Source: Cumulibacter sp047975195 (GTDB lineage Bacteria; Actinomycetota; Actinomycetes; Mycobacteriales; Antricoccaceae). Taken from it: a stretch of 64,000 nt of DNA. Position 1 is the first letter of the stretch. Each line of letters starts with the position of its first letter. Below are positions 1 through 8,823 of the stretch, one piece after another. A program made the position numbers and the translations under genes. Under the pieces are notes generated by a model that was not told where the DNA came from, searched no databases, and saw nothing but the letters and a program-made list of their open reading frames with translations. The DNA lies in NCBI GenBank assembly GCA_047975195.1, contig JBKEDB010000001.1:62001-126000 (forward strand). Reading direction: 5' to 3'.

Positions 1-648
1 GATCAGCAGCGCAGTGAGGACCGCGAGGATTGCGGACACGGCGTACGGCGTGCGCCACCCGAAGGTCTGTCCGAGCCACGTTGCAACGGGTACTCCGGCG
101 ACGTTCGCGACAGAGAGGCCGAGCATCACCATCGCGATGGCGCGGCCTTTACATCTCGGCTCGACCAGGCTGGCCGCTACGAGGCTGGCAATGCCGAAGA
201 ACGCGCCATGCGGAATCCCGTCCAGGAATCGGGCGATCATCAGCATCTCGAACCCGGCTGCCGCGGCACTGATCGCGTTGAAGAACGCGTACACGGCCAT
301 CAGCGCGATCAACAGCGCGCGCCGGGGCAGACCCGCGACGAAGAACGACAGCAGCGGGACGCCGAGCACCACTCCGATGGCATAGGCGCTGATCAGGTGC
401 CCCGCCGTCGACGTACCGACGCCAACGCCTTCGGCGATCTCCGGCAGCACGCCCATCGTGACGAACTCCGTCAGCCCGATGGTAAAGCCTCCGACGGCGA
501 GCGCGAGTATCGCCAAACCCACGCGGATTCGGCGATGGCCTTCATCCGCGCGTGCCGGCGTCGGTTGGTCATCACCGGTCTGCGTTGCCCCTGCATGGGC
601 GCTCGCTAGCGGATTATCGACAACAACGTCTGGCACAGCGTTACTCAC
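1..648 (-). CDS. MFS transporter, AraJ-like (3' end cut by window edge)
   Basis: The first 216 residues of a major facilitator superfamily exporter are visible; the C-terminal half lies left of the window. After a polar N-terminus of about 40 residues there are hydrophobic helices starting with LAILALAVGGFTIGLTEF and MGVLPEIAEGVGV. This pattern is typical of the AraJ/arabinose-efflux (DHA1) branch, which exports sugars or drugs by proton antiport. I chose the GTG at 648 because it opens the only long frame here; the opposite-strand ORFs have the Ser/Thr/Ala-rich look of MFS shadows. The substrate cannot be told. The frame stays open to base 1 without a stop, so truncation is only by the window edge. 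Confidence 0.85.
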   Translation of the reverse strand, partial: MSNAVPDVVVDNPLASAHAGATQTGDDQPTPARADEGHRRIRVGLAILALAVGGFTIGLTEFVTMGVLPEIAEGVGVGTSTAGHLISAYAIGVVLGVPLLSFFVAGLPRRALLIALMAVYAFFNAISAAAAGFEMLMIARFLDGIPHGAFFGIASLVAASLVEPRCKGRAIAMVMLGLSVANVAGVPVATWLGQTFGWRTPYAVSAILAVLTALLI

Positions 649-739
649 CGTTCGGCTCGGTTTCGGTTCAACCCGTGGTCAACCGAGCCCGTCACGCTGA
701 AATTCCCGCCGATGGTGTGACCTATAACTAGCGGCGTGG

Positions 740-1538
740 CTAGCCGTACTGGCGCTCGGCAAGCCACCGCTGGGCTGCGGCGATGTCGTCGGTGGACACC
801 CCGCGCACATCGTCTGGATACGCAATCACCCGATGTTTGCGCGCAGCAGCGAGCGCGATCTGCCGAGCCTCCGCCGACACCTCCGAATCCTCAGCCACCG
901 CGACGATCCGTTGCCACCAGCTCCAACTTCCCACGCCAACGTCGTAGTGCCACAGCGGCTGATCGCCAACGGCCGCCGCGAAAAGTACGCGATGCAGGAC
1001 GTAGTCGTGGATACCCGACCCGATCAGCGAATCGGCGACGTCAAGCGGACGCACGCCATCCAGCCGCGCGCGCAGCAGCACCCCAGGTCAACAGGTGCCC
1101 TTCATCGTGCTCGCCAGACTCGACGTACGTCCACAGTTCTGCGGCCTTCTGTTCGTTCGGGGCGCCGAGCAGCGTCAGCAGTCGCGTCCTGATCTTCCAT
1201 TTCGGTGTCGGCTTCGCCCACCACGTATCGAGATCGGTCGCGAGTGGGTCGCCGAGGTCGTGCGCGAGGCACGTCAGCGTGACCAGCGGATGCCGCCACT
1301 CGGTGTACGTCGTCGCGTACTTCTTCGTGAGCACCTTCTTCCAGCGTTTGCGCAGCGCATCGACGTCCGCGACTGTCGCCTCGCCGTGGGCATAGAGCAA
1401 CTCCAGGCAGAATCCGAGCCCCTGCATCTCGGTCGCCGGGTCGGCAACCTGGGCATGCAGCCACGCGATCTTTCCCGGCGTCAGCACGCGGTACTCGCGC
1501 CAGATTCCCCTCAACGCCCCTTCGTACCCGGTCAGCAC
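740..1538 (-). pseudogene. Hypothetical protein, frameshifted (or sequence error)
   Basis: Two minus-strand frames (1538-1041 and 1081-740) overlap and read as one protein if one G is removed from the GGGG run at 1081-1084. The left part ends ...GHLLTW and the right part then continues VLLRARLDGVRPLDVADS, both soluble and Trp-rich. I do not recognise the family. The first frame also stays open about 110 bp upstream of the GTG at 1538 with coding-like composition (VGEFRADIARFAEATAELV) but has no ATG, GTG or TTG there, so the real start may be lost too. It may be a degenerating gene or an assembly indel. It lies downstream of another unrecognised gene on the same strand. Confidence 0.6.
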
Positions 1539-1726
1539 AGGTCCGAAAGTGTCGACAAGTTCAGCGGTGGCTTCGGCGAACCGCGCGATATCGGCCCGAA
1601 ACTCGCCTACGGTGTACCCCGGAACGACCTCGTCACTCGAGCCGAATTCGGAACCGGCTCAAGCATCCCCGCGGTGGGCGCGACATACCTGCGCGCTGCC
1701 GCCGCGCGCAATTGAGCAGGTAGCCG

Positions 1727-2836
1727 CTAATCAAGCGCAGTGCGCAGTATCGCCAGGGGCGTGAGGAGAACCGTCTGATGCGCGACGTCCGTCCACTCGA
1801 TCTGCGATAGCCGGATGATCTGCTGCGCCAACTCCTCCCACAGTTCGGCGCTGATTCCGCTGTGGTCCTCGAGCGCTCCACCGACGAATACCGCGGCGTC
1901 GATCGGGGTGAGGTCGTGCAGATCGGCGTACGCCGACAGCCAGTAGCCGGCAGCCGCTGCGTCGCCGCCAAGCGCAAAGTCGCGCAGCACATCTATTGCC
2001 CGATCAGACGGGACTTGCGCGACGACTCCCGCCGCGCGGGCACCAATCTCGGCAACCAACTCCCACGCCCGCTTGTGCTCATGCCGCAGCATCGAGCGCA
2101 ACAAGGGCCACCAACGCGGGTAATCCGTGGGGTTGTCGGCGTATCGCTCATGCCAGCCGCAATACAGCAAATCCGCCTCCTGCGGGCGATCCGCATCCCG
2201 CAGGCCGAGCGTCGCGAGGTATTCGCCCTGCTGATGAAGATCGCCGCTGGCGGCGAGTGCGTCATGCAGCCAGGCCTCCTGCGCCCGGGTCAGAGACCGG
2301 TATTCGAATCGCGCGGTCCGCCGGTCGATGGGCTCGTCGAGCTCGGCGAGGAACTGGCACACTCCGGCGGCATCGTCCGGCGACGGTAGACCGTCACCGT
2401 CACGAGCGGTCGCACGGTCGAGCGCGAAGGCCCCTTTCAGGCCGCTGTCGGCGAGCGTGTAGCCGTTTGGCCCGGCGCCGAGCCCGCGCTTGACGACCTC
2501 GTAGTCGCCACCCCAATGCAGGTACAGCGGACGAGCCAATGAGCCATCACGTTCGAACGACGCGTGTGACTGCCAATGCCAGTACGCGAACGACGTGCTC
2601 GGCGACAGCCCACGCTCGGCCAGTAGCTCAATGGCATCGTCGTGCCCGTCACTTTGGGTGTATCGGCTACGGGTCGGCGGTAGCAGTACGACGAACCCCG
2701 CGCTACCGAGGGTGCGCCACCAGGTCTTGATCTGCGCGAGATCTGTGGTCACATCTGGCCTTCCATCTGACTCTGACTGCCGCAACTCCGCTATCGTCGC
2801 AGGCGCCGACCACACCCGAGTAGGGCCATGCGCCAC
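1727..2836 (-). CDS. Hypothetical protein, 369 aa
   Basis: This is a soluble protein of 369 residues with no signal peptide or membrane helix. It is rich in Trp and in acidic and Ala residues (HWQSHASFER, CGWHERYADNP, PRWWPLLRSM). The C-terminal half looks helical and repeat-like. I do not recognise the family. The GTG at 2836 begins MAHGPTRVWSAP; an internal start cannot be excluded because no clear ribosome site is seen. The start sits at the edge of a dispersed repeat element (2836-2903). The frameshifted gene at 740-1538 follows in the same direction, so the two may once have formed one unit. Function unknown. Confidence 0.6.
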   Translation of the reverse strand: MAHGPTRVWSAPATIAELRQSESDGRPDVTTDLAQIKTWWRTLGSAGFVVLLPPTRSRYTQSDGHDDAIELLAERGLSPSTSFAYWHWQSHASFERDGSLARPLYLHWGGDYEVVKRGLGAGPNGYTLADSGLKGAFALDRATARDGDGLPSPDDAAGVCQFLAELDEPIDRRTARFEYRSLTRAQEAWLHDALAASGDLHQQGEYLATLGLRDADRPQEADLLYCGWHERYADNPTDYPRWWPLLRSMLRHEHKRAWELVAEIGARAAGVVAQVPSDRAIDVLRDFALGGDAAAAGYWLSAYADLHDLTPIDAAVFVGGALEDHSGISAELWEELAQQIIRLSQIEWTDVAHQTVLLTPLAILRTALD

Positions 2837-2903
2837 TGAAAACGCAGCCCGAGCGGCTCGATAACTCTCAGTGGTGGATATGTCGTCGCTCAGACTGCGT
2901 CTT
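2836..2903. repeat. Dispersed inverted-repeat element, subfamily A copy 1
   Basis: 68 bp with arms CTGAAAACGCAG at the left and CTGCGTCTTCAG at the right (the last three bases lie just outside). A second copy with identical internal spacing is at 11979-12046. Both contain AGCGGCTCGA, a variable 16-bp stretch, ATA(T/A)GTCGTC, 7 variable bases and CTGCGTCTT. It sits between divergent genes. Confidence 0.7.
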
Positions 2904-2993
2904 CAGCGCGTCAGCTGGTCCGCCAGGAGGCTGAGGCGAATTTCGGCCGCGTGGCGGATGTGCAGCGCAACCCGCCTACCTAGCCTAGGTGAC

Positions 2994-3905
2994 ATGCTGA
3001 CCTTGCATCAGATTTCCAAGTCCTTCCGAGACCGCGCCGTACTCCAGGACGTGAGTTTCAATGTCGCGCGCGGCAGGCTCACCGGGTTCGTCGGCGGCAA
3101 CGGAGCCGGCAAGACCACCGCGATGCGCATCATCCTCGGTGTCCTGCAGCCCAACAGCGGGAACGTAACCCTCGATGGCCACCCGGTCACCGGCGCCGAC
3201 CTACGTAGTTTTGGGTATATGCCGGAGGAACGCGGGCTGTACCCGAAGATGGAGATCGTCGACCAGCTCGCCTATTTGGCCCGGCTACATGGCATCGACA
3301 AGCAGGCGGCTATCAATCGCGCTGACGACTTGCTGGAGCGGTTTGGTCTCGGTGAGCGCCGTCGCGACAAACTTGAGTCGCTGTCGCTGGGTAATCAACA
3401 ACGCGTTCAGGTATCCGCAGCCCTGGTACATGATCCTGATGTGTTGGTCCTGGACGAGCCGTTCTCCGGGCTCGACCCACTCGCCATCGATGAGGTCGTC
3501 ACCGTCATTTCCGAACATGCCGCCCGCGGCATCCCGGTGCTGTTCTCCTCGCACCAACTGGACGTCGTCGAACGACTGTGCGATGACCTGGTGATCATCA
3601 GCGGCGGGCAGATCCGCGCTGCGGACTCGCGCGAAGGCCTGCGCGCACGGTTCTCCGGAAGCCAATACTCCATGCGTACCGGGACTGATACCGGTTGGGT
3701 CCGCGACATCCCGGGTGTCGTCGTGGAGGAGCTCGCCGGCGACAGCACCGTCTTCAGCAGTACGCCGGAGGTCGCGCAGCAGGTACTCGCGAGCGCCGTG
3801 ACACGCGGCGTCGTCCACTCGTTCACGCCGGTGCAGCGTTCGCTTGGCGAAATTTTCCGCAACGTCGTCGTCGACGTCGCCCGCAACGAAACCGAGGCCG
3901 CATGA
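2994..3905 (+). CDS. ABC transporter ATP-binding protein (NatA-type)
   Basis: This 303-aa cytoplasmic ATPase is of the NatA/ABC-2 exporter class. Walker A is GGNGAGKTT near residue 40, the signature is the variant LSLGNQQRV, Walker B is VLVLDEPFSGLD, and the switch His is in LFSSHQLDV. A C-terminal extension of about 80 residues follows, as in DUF4162-type NatA proteins. I placed the start at ATG 2994 (MLTLHQISKSFRDR) because family homology begins there; the frame is open further upstream only through the repeat element. It overlaps the permease gene by 4 bp (ATGA), so the two should be translated together as an exporter. The substrate is unknown; Na+ export is known for NatAB, but nothing here proves it. 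Confidence 0.92.
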   Translation: MLTLHQISKSFRDRAVLQDVSFNVARGRLTGFVGGNGAGKTTAMRIILGVLQPNSGNVTLDGHPVTGADLRSFGYMPEERGLYPKMEIVDQLAYLARLHGIDKQAAINRADDLLERFGLGERRRDKLESLSLGNQQRVQVSAALVHDPDVLVLDEPFSGLDPLAIDEVVTVISEHAARGIPVLFSSHQLDVVERLCDDLVIISGGQIRAADSREGLRARFSGSQYSMRTGTDTGWVRDIPGVVVEELAGDSTVFSSTPEVAQQVLASAVTRGVVHSFTPVQRSLGEIFRNVVVDVARNETEAA

Positions 3906-5005
3906 TGACCACTCCGACCAAGCCTGCGGCACTGACCGGGTGGCAGGCGACCCTGCTGGTTGCCGAACGTGAAATCGTCACCCAAATCCGCACGAAGGCG
4001 TTCCTGATCTCGAACGCGATCACGCTGCTCATCATCCTCGGGGGAATCATCATCGCCAACGCGGTGAACTCCGGCGATGACTCGGTATCCGTCGCCGCGG
4101 TCGGCGACACCTCGGCGGTCGTCCAGCAGGCTGAAGGCCTGGATGTCAGGTCGGTCTCCGATCAGGCAGCCGGCGAAGAACTGCTGCGTGACGATGAAGT
4201 CGACGCGCTGATCGTGCCGGACGACTCCACCCTCGGCATTCGCGTCATCGCGCTGAGCGATCAGCCGACTGATGTCATCGCTGCGCTCTCGGTCAGTCCG
4301 GACGTCGAACTTCTGGAGCCACAAGAAACCTCCGAATCCCTGCGGGGCATCATCGCGCTCGCCTTCGGACTGGTGTTCATGATGGCGACGCTCGGTTCGG
4401 GCTCGGTGATCCTGCAGAACACCGTCCAGGAAAAGCAGTCCCGCGTCGTGGAGATCCTGCTTGCCGCAGTGAAGGCGCGTTCGCTGATGGCGGGCAAGAT
4501 CCTCGGCAACTCGGTGATCGGGGTGGCATCCGCAGTCGCGATGGCCGCCGTGGCGGCGCTCGGACTCCTACTCACCGGTCAGGACGACATACTCGGCCTG
4601 ATTAGTACGCCGATGATCTGGTTCGTGGTGTTCTTCGTCTTCGGTTTCGTGCTGGTGGCCAGCGTGTTCGCTGCGGGTGCTGCGCTGGTGTCGCGTCAGG
4701 AAGACGCCGGTTCAGTAATGACCCCGGCGATGATGATGGTCATGATCCCGTACTTCGGGGTGGTGTTCTTCGCCGATAACTCGCTGGTGATGACGATCCT
4801 CTCGTATGTGCCATTCAGCGCCCCGGTGGCGATGCCGGTGCGGATGTTCCTCGGCGACGCGCAGTGGTGGGAACCCCTGCTCTCCCTGGGCTTGCTGGTT
4901 GCTTGCACTGTTGGCGTGATGGCGATCGCCGGCAAGATCTACAGCGGCTCGCTGCTGCGAATGGGCGGCCGAGTGTCGGTCAAGGAAGCCCTGCGCAATA
5001 ACTAG
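3902..5005 (+). CDS. ABC-2 type permease (NatB-like)
   Basis: This 367-aa membrane subunit is partner of the preceding ATPase, its ATG overlapping that gene's stop. It has the NatB layout: an N-terminal helix (residues about 32-50, FLISNAITLLIILGGIIIA), an extracytoplasmic domain of about 120 residues (SVAAVGDTSAVVQQ, ELLEPQETSESL), and then five hydrophobic helices beginning with GIIALAFGLVFMMATLGSG. The motif VQEKQSRVVEILLAAV is the usual cytoplasmic coupling segment of this family. A strong hairpin terminator follows at 5020-5054, closing a two-gene operon. The exported substrate cannot be deduced. Confidence 0.9.
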   Translation: MMTTPTKPAALTGWQATLLVAEREIVTQIRTKAFLISNAITLLIILGGIIIANAVNSGDDSVSVAAVGDTSAVVQQAEGLDVRSVSDQAAGEELLRDDEVDALIVPDDSTLGIRVIALSDQPTDVIAALSVSPDVELLEPQETSESLRGIIALAFGLVFMMATLGSGSVILQNTVQEKQSRVVEILLAAVKARSLMAGKILGNSVIGVASAVAMAAVAALGLLLTGQDDILGLISTPMIWFVVFFVFGFVLVASVFAAGAALVSRQEDAGSVMTPAMMMVMIPYFGVVFFADNSLVMTILSYVPFSAPVAMPVRMFLGDAQWWEPLLSLGLLVACTVGVMAIAGKIYSGSLLRMGGRVSVKEALRNN

Positions 5006-5019
5006 GCCCTCGTCGGTGT

Positions 5020-5054
5020 GGCGTCCGGTCCGCTCAGCAAGCGGTCCGGACGCC
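5020..5054 (+). terminator. Hairpin terminator after ABC-2 exporter operon
   Basis: The 15-bp arms GGCGTCCGGTCCGCT and AGCGGTCCGGACGCC pair with one mismatch around the loop CAGCA, 14 bp after the permease stop. There is no T-tract, as is usual in high-GC actinobacteria. Confidence 0.75.
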
Positions 5055-5116
5055 GTACTGCGGCGGGAGTGGTGCACACGTCGCGCTGTTGCGTGAGTCG
5101 CGATTACGGTAGTTGG

Positions 5117-6013
5117 GTGCGGATCGCTACCTGGAATGTGAACTCGGTCAAGCAACGCGTCACCCGGCTGCTGCCGTGGCTCGACGAACGTACGCCGGAC
5201 GTCGTGTGTCTACAGGAACTCAAACTCACCGACGACGCGTTCCACATACTGCTGGATGCCGATCTGGCCGCTCGTGGATACGAGGCGGCGGTACACGGGC
5301 AGTCGCAGTGGAACGGCGTCGCGATCCTGTCGCGGGTCGGCCTGTCGGACGTCATCGCGGGTCTGCCCGGCGGTCCCGGGTTTCCGGACCAAGAGGCGCG
5401 ACTGGTTTCCGCAGTCTGCGGCGGAATCACGGTCCGGTCCGCGTACGTACCGAACGGGCGCGAGCCGGACTCTGAGCACTATCGATACAAACTCGAATGG
5501 CTCGAGGCGCTTCGGGTGCTCGTGGCGGACGGCGGCCCGCAACTAGTCTGCGGAGACGTGAACATCGCGCCGACCGACCGAGACGTGTTCGATCCCGCGG
5601 CGTACGTCGGACAGACCCACGTCACGCAGCCCGAGCGCGCCGCGCTGCGTCGGCTGCAGGGCGCAGGGTTGCGCGACGTGGTACGCGAGCGTTGGCCTCA
5701 CGAACGGATCTTTAGTTACTGGGACTACCGGGCCGGCATGTTCGGAAAAGACCTCGGTATGCGCATCGACCTGATCCTGGCGAGCGATCCGATCGCCGAC
5801 CGGGTGGCCGCGACGTGGGTGGATCGCCAGGCACGAAAAGGAAAGAGCCCGAGTGATCACGCGCCCGTGATCGTCGACCTCGACGACGCGCCGGACGGCG
5901 ACATCGGGCCCGTCGTACCGCCACCGTCGCGGGTTGCGAAAACCACTCGCCTCCCCCAGGCGAAATCCGATCCCGGCCGCCGCCAGAGCGAGGACGGCAA
6001 CAACAGCAACTAG
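5117..6013 (+). CDS. xthA: Exodeoxyribonuclease III
   Basis: This is an exonuclease III-type apurinic/apyrimidinic endonuclease of base-excision repair (EEP fold). The N-terminus RIATWNVNSVKQR, the metal-binding Glu in VVCLQELKL, the LVCGDVNIAPTD motif, the YWDYRAGMF loop and the C-terminal SDHAPVIVDL His are all family hallmarks. GTG at 5117 is chosen because conserved sequence starts directly after it; the frame is open upstream but runs through the terminator hairpin. The protein is 298 aa, with about 35 unconserved polar residues after the catalytic His that most homologues lack. It stands alone between two unrelated units. Confidence 0.93.
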   Translation: MRIATWNVNSVKQRVTRLLPWLDERTPDVVCLQELKLTDDAFHILLDADLAARGYEAAVHGQSQWNGVAILSRVGLSDVIAGLPGGPGFPDQEARLVSAVCGGITVRSAYVPNGREPDSEHYRYKLEWLEALRVLVADGGPQLVCGDVNIAPTDRDVFDPAAYVGQTHVTQPERAALRRLQGAGLRDVVRERWPHERIFSYWDYRAGMFGKDLGMRIDLILASDPIADRVAATWVDRQARKGKSPSDHAPVIVDLDDAPDGDIGPVVPPPSRVAKTTRLPQAKSDPGRRQSEDGNNSN

Positions 6014-6132
6014 CACGCTGGAGAGCCACGTGAAAACGGGTGAAGTCGGACGTCGTACGGTATGTGGCGTCCGTCGTAGTCTGCGGCGCATCTCGCGCAG
6101 TTCCCCGACGGAACACAATCTAGGGTTACGGC

Positions 6133-6696
6133 ATGGCTAATGTCGTACTCTTCCACTCAGCACTTGGCGCCAATGATGGTTTCCACAAGATGGCGGACCT
6201 ATTCGTCGACGCGGGTCACACGGTCCATCGTCCCGACTATTACGACGGGCGTACGTTCCCGAACGCGACGGAAGGTACGGCCTACCGCGACGAGGTCGGA
6301 TTCGGCAATCTTGCCCAGCACGCAACCGAACTCATCGCAGACCTCGAGGGGCCGCTCGTATTCGGCGGTTTCTCGCTCGGAGCGGCGATGGCGCAGTCCA
6401 TGGGCAAGCGCGATCCGCGCGCCAGTGCCGCGCTGCTGTTCCACGCCGGCGGCGTGGCAAAACCTTCTTCGTGGCAGTCCCACGTGCAGTTGCAGATCCA
6501 CCACAGCGTCGGCGATCCGTGGATTGACGAGGGTCACCCGGACGAGCTGATCCGGTCCGCGGCACGCTCCGGCGCCCAAGCAGCACACTATGTGTACCCA
6601 GGTAGCGGACACGTCTTCGGCGACCCGACCGGTGCGGATTACGACAAAGAACTCGCCACGCTCATGTGGTCGCGGGTCTTCGCGCTGATCGGCTAA
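6133..6696 (+). CDS. Dienelactone hydrolase-family alpha/beta hydrolase
   Basis: This 187-aa alpha/beta hydrolase is of the small dienelactone hydrolase type. The nucleophile elbow is GGFSLGAAMA, so it carries Ser where classical dienelactone hydrolases have Cys. The likely Asp is in SVGDPWID and the His in YPGSGHVFGD, completing a catalytic triad. The ATG at 6133 gives MANVVLFHSALG, the usual first beta-strand. There is no signal peptide, so it is cytoplasmic. The gene is followed by a perfect hairpin terminator and appears monocistronic. The substrate is unknown; esters or lactones are plausible from the family. Confidence 0.85.
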   Translation: MANVVLFHSALGANDGFHKMADLFVDAGHTVHRPDYYDGRTFPNATEGTAYRDEVGFGNLAQHATELIADLEGPLVFGGFSLGAAMAQSMGKRDPRASAALLFHAGGVAKPSSWQSHVQLQIHHSVGDPWIDEGHPDELIRSAARSGAQAAHYVYPGSGHVFGDPTGADYDKELATLMWSRVFALIG

Positions 6697-6711
6697 CCCA
6701 CCACGGATCTC

Positions 6712-6737
6712 AACCGGGCGCCGACCGGCGCCCGGTT
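6712..6737 (+). terminator. Hairpin terminator
   Basis: The perfect arms AACCGGGCGCC and GGCGCCCGGTT enclose a GACC loop, 15 bp after the hydrolase stop, and are followed by a pyrimidine-rich stretch (TCCCTTG). Confidence 0.8.
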
Positions 6738-6775
6738 TCCCTTGTCGACCGCATCGCGGTCAGAAATGGACACGT

Positions 6776-7177
6776 ATGACTACTGATCCGCGCATCACGG
6801 CCGTCATGGAACTGCCGCTGCACCGCTTTCTCGGGGTCTCGTTGATCGAGGAGACCGACTCAGCGGCCGGAGCAACGTTCACGGTCGCCGAGCCGACCCA
6901 GGGACCGGGAGGGTGGCTGCACGGCGGCGTCATCTACACGCTGCTCGACATGACCTGTTACCTCGCGCTGATACCGCGACTGGCCGCTGACAAGATCGCC
7001 GTCTCGCATGCGGTGAACATCTCGCTGATGAAGGGTGTACCCGGCGGTTCGGTGGTGGAACTGCACGCGGAGGTAGTGCGCCTGGGCAAGTCGCTGGCAT
7101 TTCTACGCGCGGAGGCTCACTCGGGCGGAAACGTCGTCGCGGCCGCAACCGTCACGAAGTCGATCATTCCCGCGTAA
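6776..7177 (+). CDS. PaaI-family hotdog thioesterase
   Basis: This 133-aa hotdog-fold protein is of the PaaI/YdiI acyl-CoA thioesterase family. The segment GPGGWLHGGVIYTLLDMT is the typical central helix with the HGG motif, followed by AVNISLMKGVPGGSVVEL and a C-terminal strand ending in ATVTKSII. Such enzymes hydrolyse aryl- or acyl-CoA esters in the cytoplasm, usually as tetramers. The start is ATG 6776. It converges with a thiolase across a strong shared terminator, so the two are probably not co-transcribed, although both act on CoA thioesters. The specific substrate is not deducible. Confidence 0.85.
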   Translation: MTTDPRITAVMELPLHRFLGVSLIEETDSAAGATFTVAEPTQGPGGWLHGGVIYTLLDMTCYLALIPRLAADKIAVSHAVNISLMKGVPGGSVVELHAEVVRLGKSLAFLRAEAHSGGNVVAAATVTKSIIPA

Positions 7178-7271
7178 TCGCGCGCCACGACGGCGGGCGT
7201 GGGTGGCCAACTCGACCTCAGCCGTTCATCGGCAGATAGCAGAACTCTCAACTCAGCGCCGCCCCCTCACG

Positions 7272-7312
7272 TCAGTGCCGCCCTCAACCGAGACGGTTGA
7301 GGGCGGCACTGA
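7272..7312. terminator. Bidirectional terminator, perfect 19-bp stem
   Basis: A perfect inverted repeat with 19-bp arms (TCAGTGCCGCCCTCAACCG and its complement) surrounds the 3-nt loop AGA. It lies between the convergent thioesterase and thiolase genes and can terminate both. Confidence 0.85.
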
Positions 7313-7325
7313 TGACTGCAACCGG

Positions 7326-8585
7326 TTACGCGGCGTCGACGCGCTCGATGATCACGGCCGGAGCCATACCGCCACCGGCACACATGGTGATCAGGCCGTA
7401 GCGGCCGCCGGTGCGCTCAAGCTCATCCAGGGCCGTGCCGATCAGCATCGAACCGGTCGCACCAATCGGGTGACCCAGAGCACTCGAGCCACCGTTCGGG
7501 TTGACCTTCTCGCGCGGCACATCCATATCGCGGATGAACTTCTCGGTCACGACAGCGAACGCCTCGTTGACCTCGTACACGTCGATATCGTCCTTCGACA
7601 GGCCTGCCTTCGCCAGAACCTTCTTCGCGGCCGGAACCGGCGCGTTCAGCATGAAGGTCGGGTCGTCACCCATGTTCGCGAATGCCACGATGCGCGCACG
7701 CGGCACCATCCCGTGCTTCTCGGCGTACTCCTTGGAGGCCAGCAAAATCGCGGCGGCACCGTCGACGACACCCGACGAGATTCCGGCGTGGTGTACGGCC
7801 TCGAACTCGAGGTCCGGGTAGCGGCGATTGACCTGCTCGCGCGGGGTGTGACCGTTGCCCTGATCGGTGTCAATGATCGACGCGAACGCTGGCTTCAGGC
7901 CAGCCAGACCCTCGGCGGTGGTGTTAGGACGCGGGTACTCCTCGTGGTCGAGGGCAACCGAACCGTCTTCGTTGTAGACCGGTACGACGGAGTTGTCGAA
8001 GCGGCCCTCCTCGATGGCGATCGCGGCGCGGCGCTGGCTCTCCAGGCCAAGGGCCTCGAGGTCCTCACGGCTGATGCCCTCGCTGGCGGCAATCGCGTCA
8101 GCGCCGATGCCCTGGTGGGTCTGCGGGTGGATCGCGTCGAGCGCCGCGTTGCCCGCGCCCATGCCGTAGACCGCGACACCCTTCTCCATCTTTTCGCGGG
8201 ACTGGGTCGCCGTCTCACTCATCATCTGGGTACCGCCGGCGATGACCAGATCTTCCATCCCGGACATGATCGACGCGGCGGCCATGTTGACGGTGGTGAT
8301 GCCCGATCCGCAGAAACGGTCCAGCGTGACGCCCGAGGCCTTGGTGTCGTAGCCGGCGGCCAGCAGGGCCATGCGACCGAGGTCGCCGCCGTGCTTACCC
8401 TCCTGCGAGGAGGTGCCCCAAACGACGTCGTCGACGTCCTCGGTGTTGAGGTTGTTGCGCTCGGCGATTGCCTTCAACACTGTCGCGCCCAGGTGCTGGG
8501 GGTGCAGGTGCGCCAGTGCGCCCTTACCGACCTTGCCGATACCGCGCGGCGTACGAACCGCGTCAATGATGTATGCGTCTGCCAC
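7326..8585 (-). CDS. Acetyl-CoA acyltransferase (thiolase)
   Basis: A 419-aa thiolase that catalyses Claisen condensation or thiolysis of 3-ketoacyl-CoA. The acylated Cys lies in DRFCGSGITTVN, followed by the NEAFAV, GGSSALGHPIGATG and CAGGGMAPA motifs that carry the catalytic His and second Cys, so all active-site residues are present. GTG 8585 (MADAYIIDAVRTPRG) is chosen because it sits 7 bp after a GGAGG ribosome site and matches the usual thiolase N-terminus; the open frame extends 24 codons further without homology. A palindromic sequence at 8601-8617 just upstream may control it. It is probably involved in fatty-acid or related beta-oxidation. Confidence 0.93.
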   Translation of the reverse strand: MADAYIIDAVRTPRGIGKVGKGALAHLHPQHLGATVLKAIAERNNLNTEDVDDVVWGTSSQEGKHGGDLGRMALLAAGYDTKASGVTLDRFCGSGITTVNMAAASIMSGMEDLVIAGGTQMMSETATQSREKMEKGVAVYGMGAGNAALDAIHPQTHQGIGADAIAASEGISREDLEALGLESQRRAAIAIEEGRFDNSVVPVYNEDGSVALDHEEYPRPNTTAEGLAGLKPAFASIIDTDQGNGHTPREQVNRRYPDLEFEAVHHAGISSGVVDGAAAILLASKEYAEKHGMVPRARIVAFANMGDDPTFMLNAPVPAAKKVLAKAGLSKDDIDVYEVNEAFAVVTEKFIRDMDVPREKVNPNGGSSALGHPIGATGSMLIGTALDELERTGGRYGLITMCAGGGMAPAVIIERVDAA

Positions 8586-8600
8586 GATGGCCTCCGAAAG

Positions 8601-8617
8601 TTGATATATCAGGTCAA
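8601..8617 (-). promoter_or_regulatory. Possible operator upstream of thiolase
   Basis: TTGATATATCAGGTCAA contains TTGA/TCAA ends and a central TGATATATCA palindrome, immediately upstream of the thiolase ribosome site. The position suits a repressor site. No regulator gene is adjacent, so this rests on symmetry alone. Confidence 0.3.
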
Positions 8618-8823
8618 TTTCGGACAATACGGCACGGGTGGATCGACCACTACACATGTGTCGGCTCGCTCACCTCGCTTGAACTCGTGCCCCCGGCGGA
8701 AGTTAGGCGCGTGGCTCGCCGCGGCCGTTGCCCAAGTGCCTCATGAGCACTACCGCGAGCGCCCGTTCGAAGACGCTATGCGAGCGCCTCGTCGCAGCCG
8801 TCCCGCGGCGCCCATCAAGGTCA

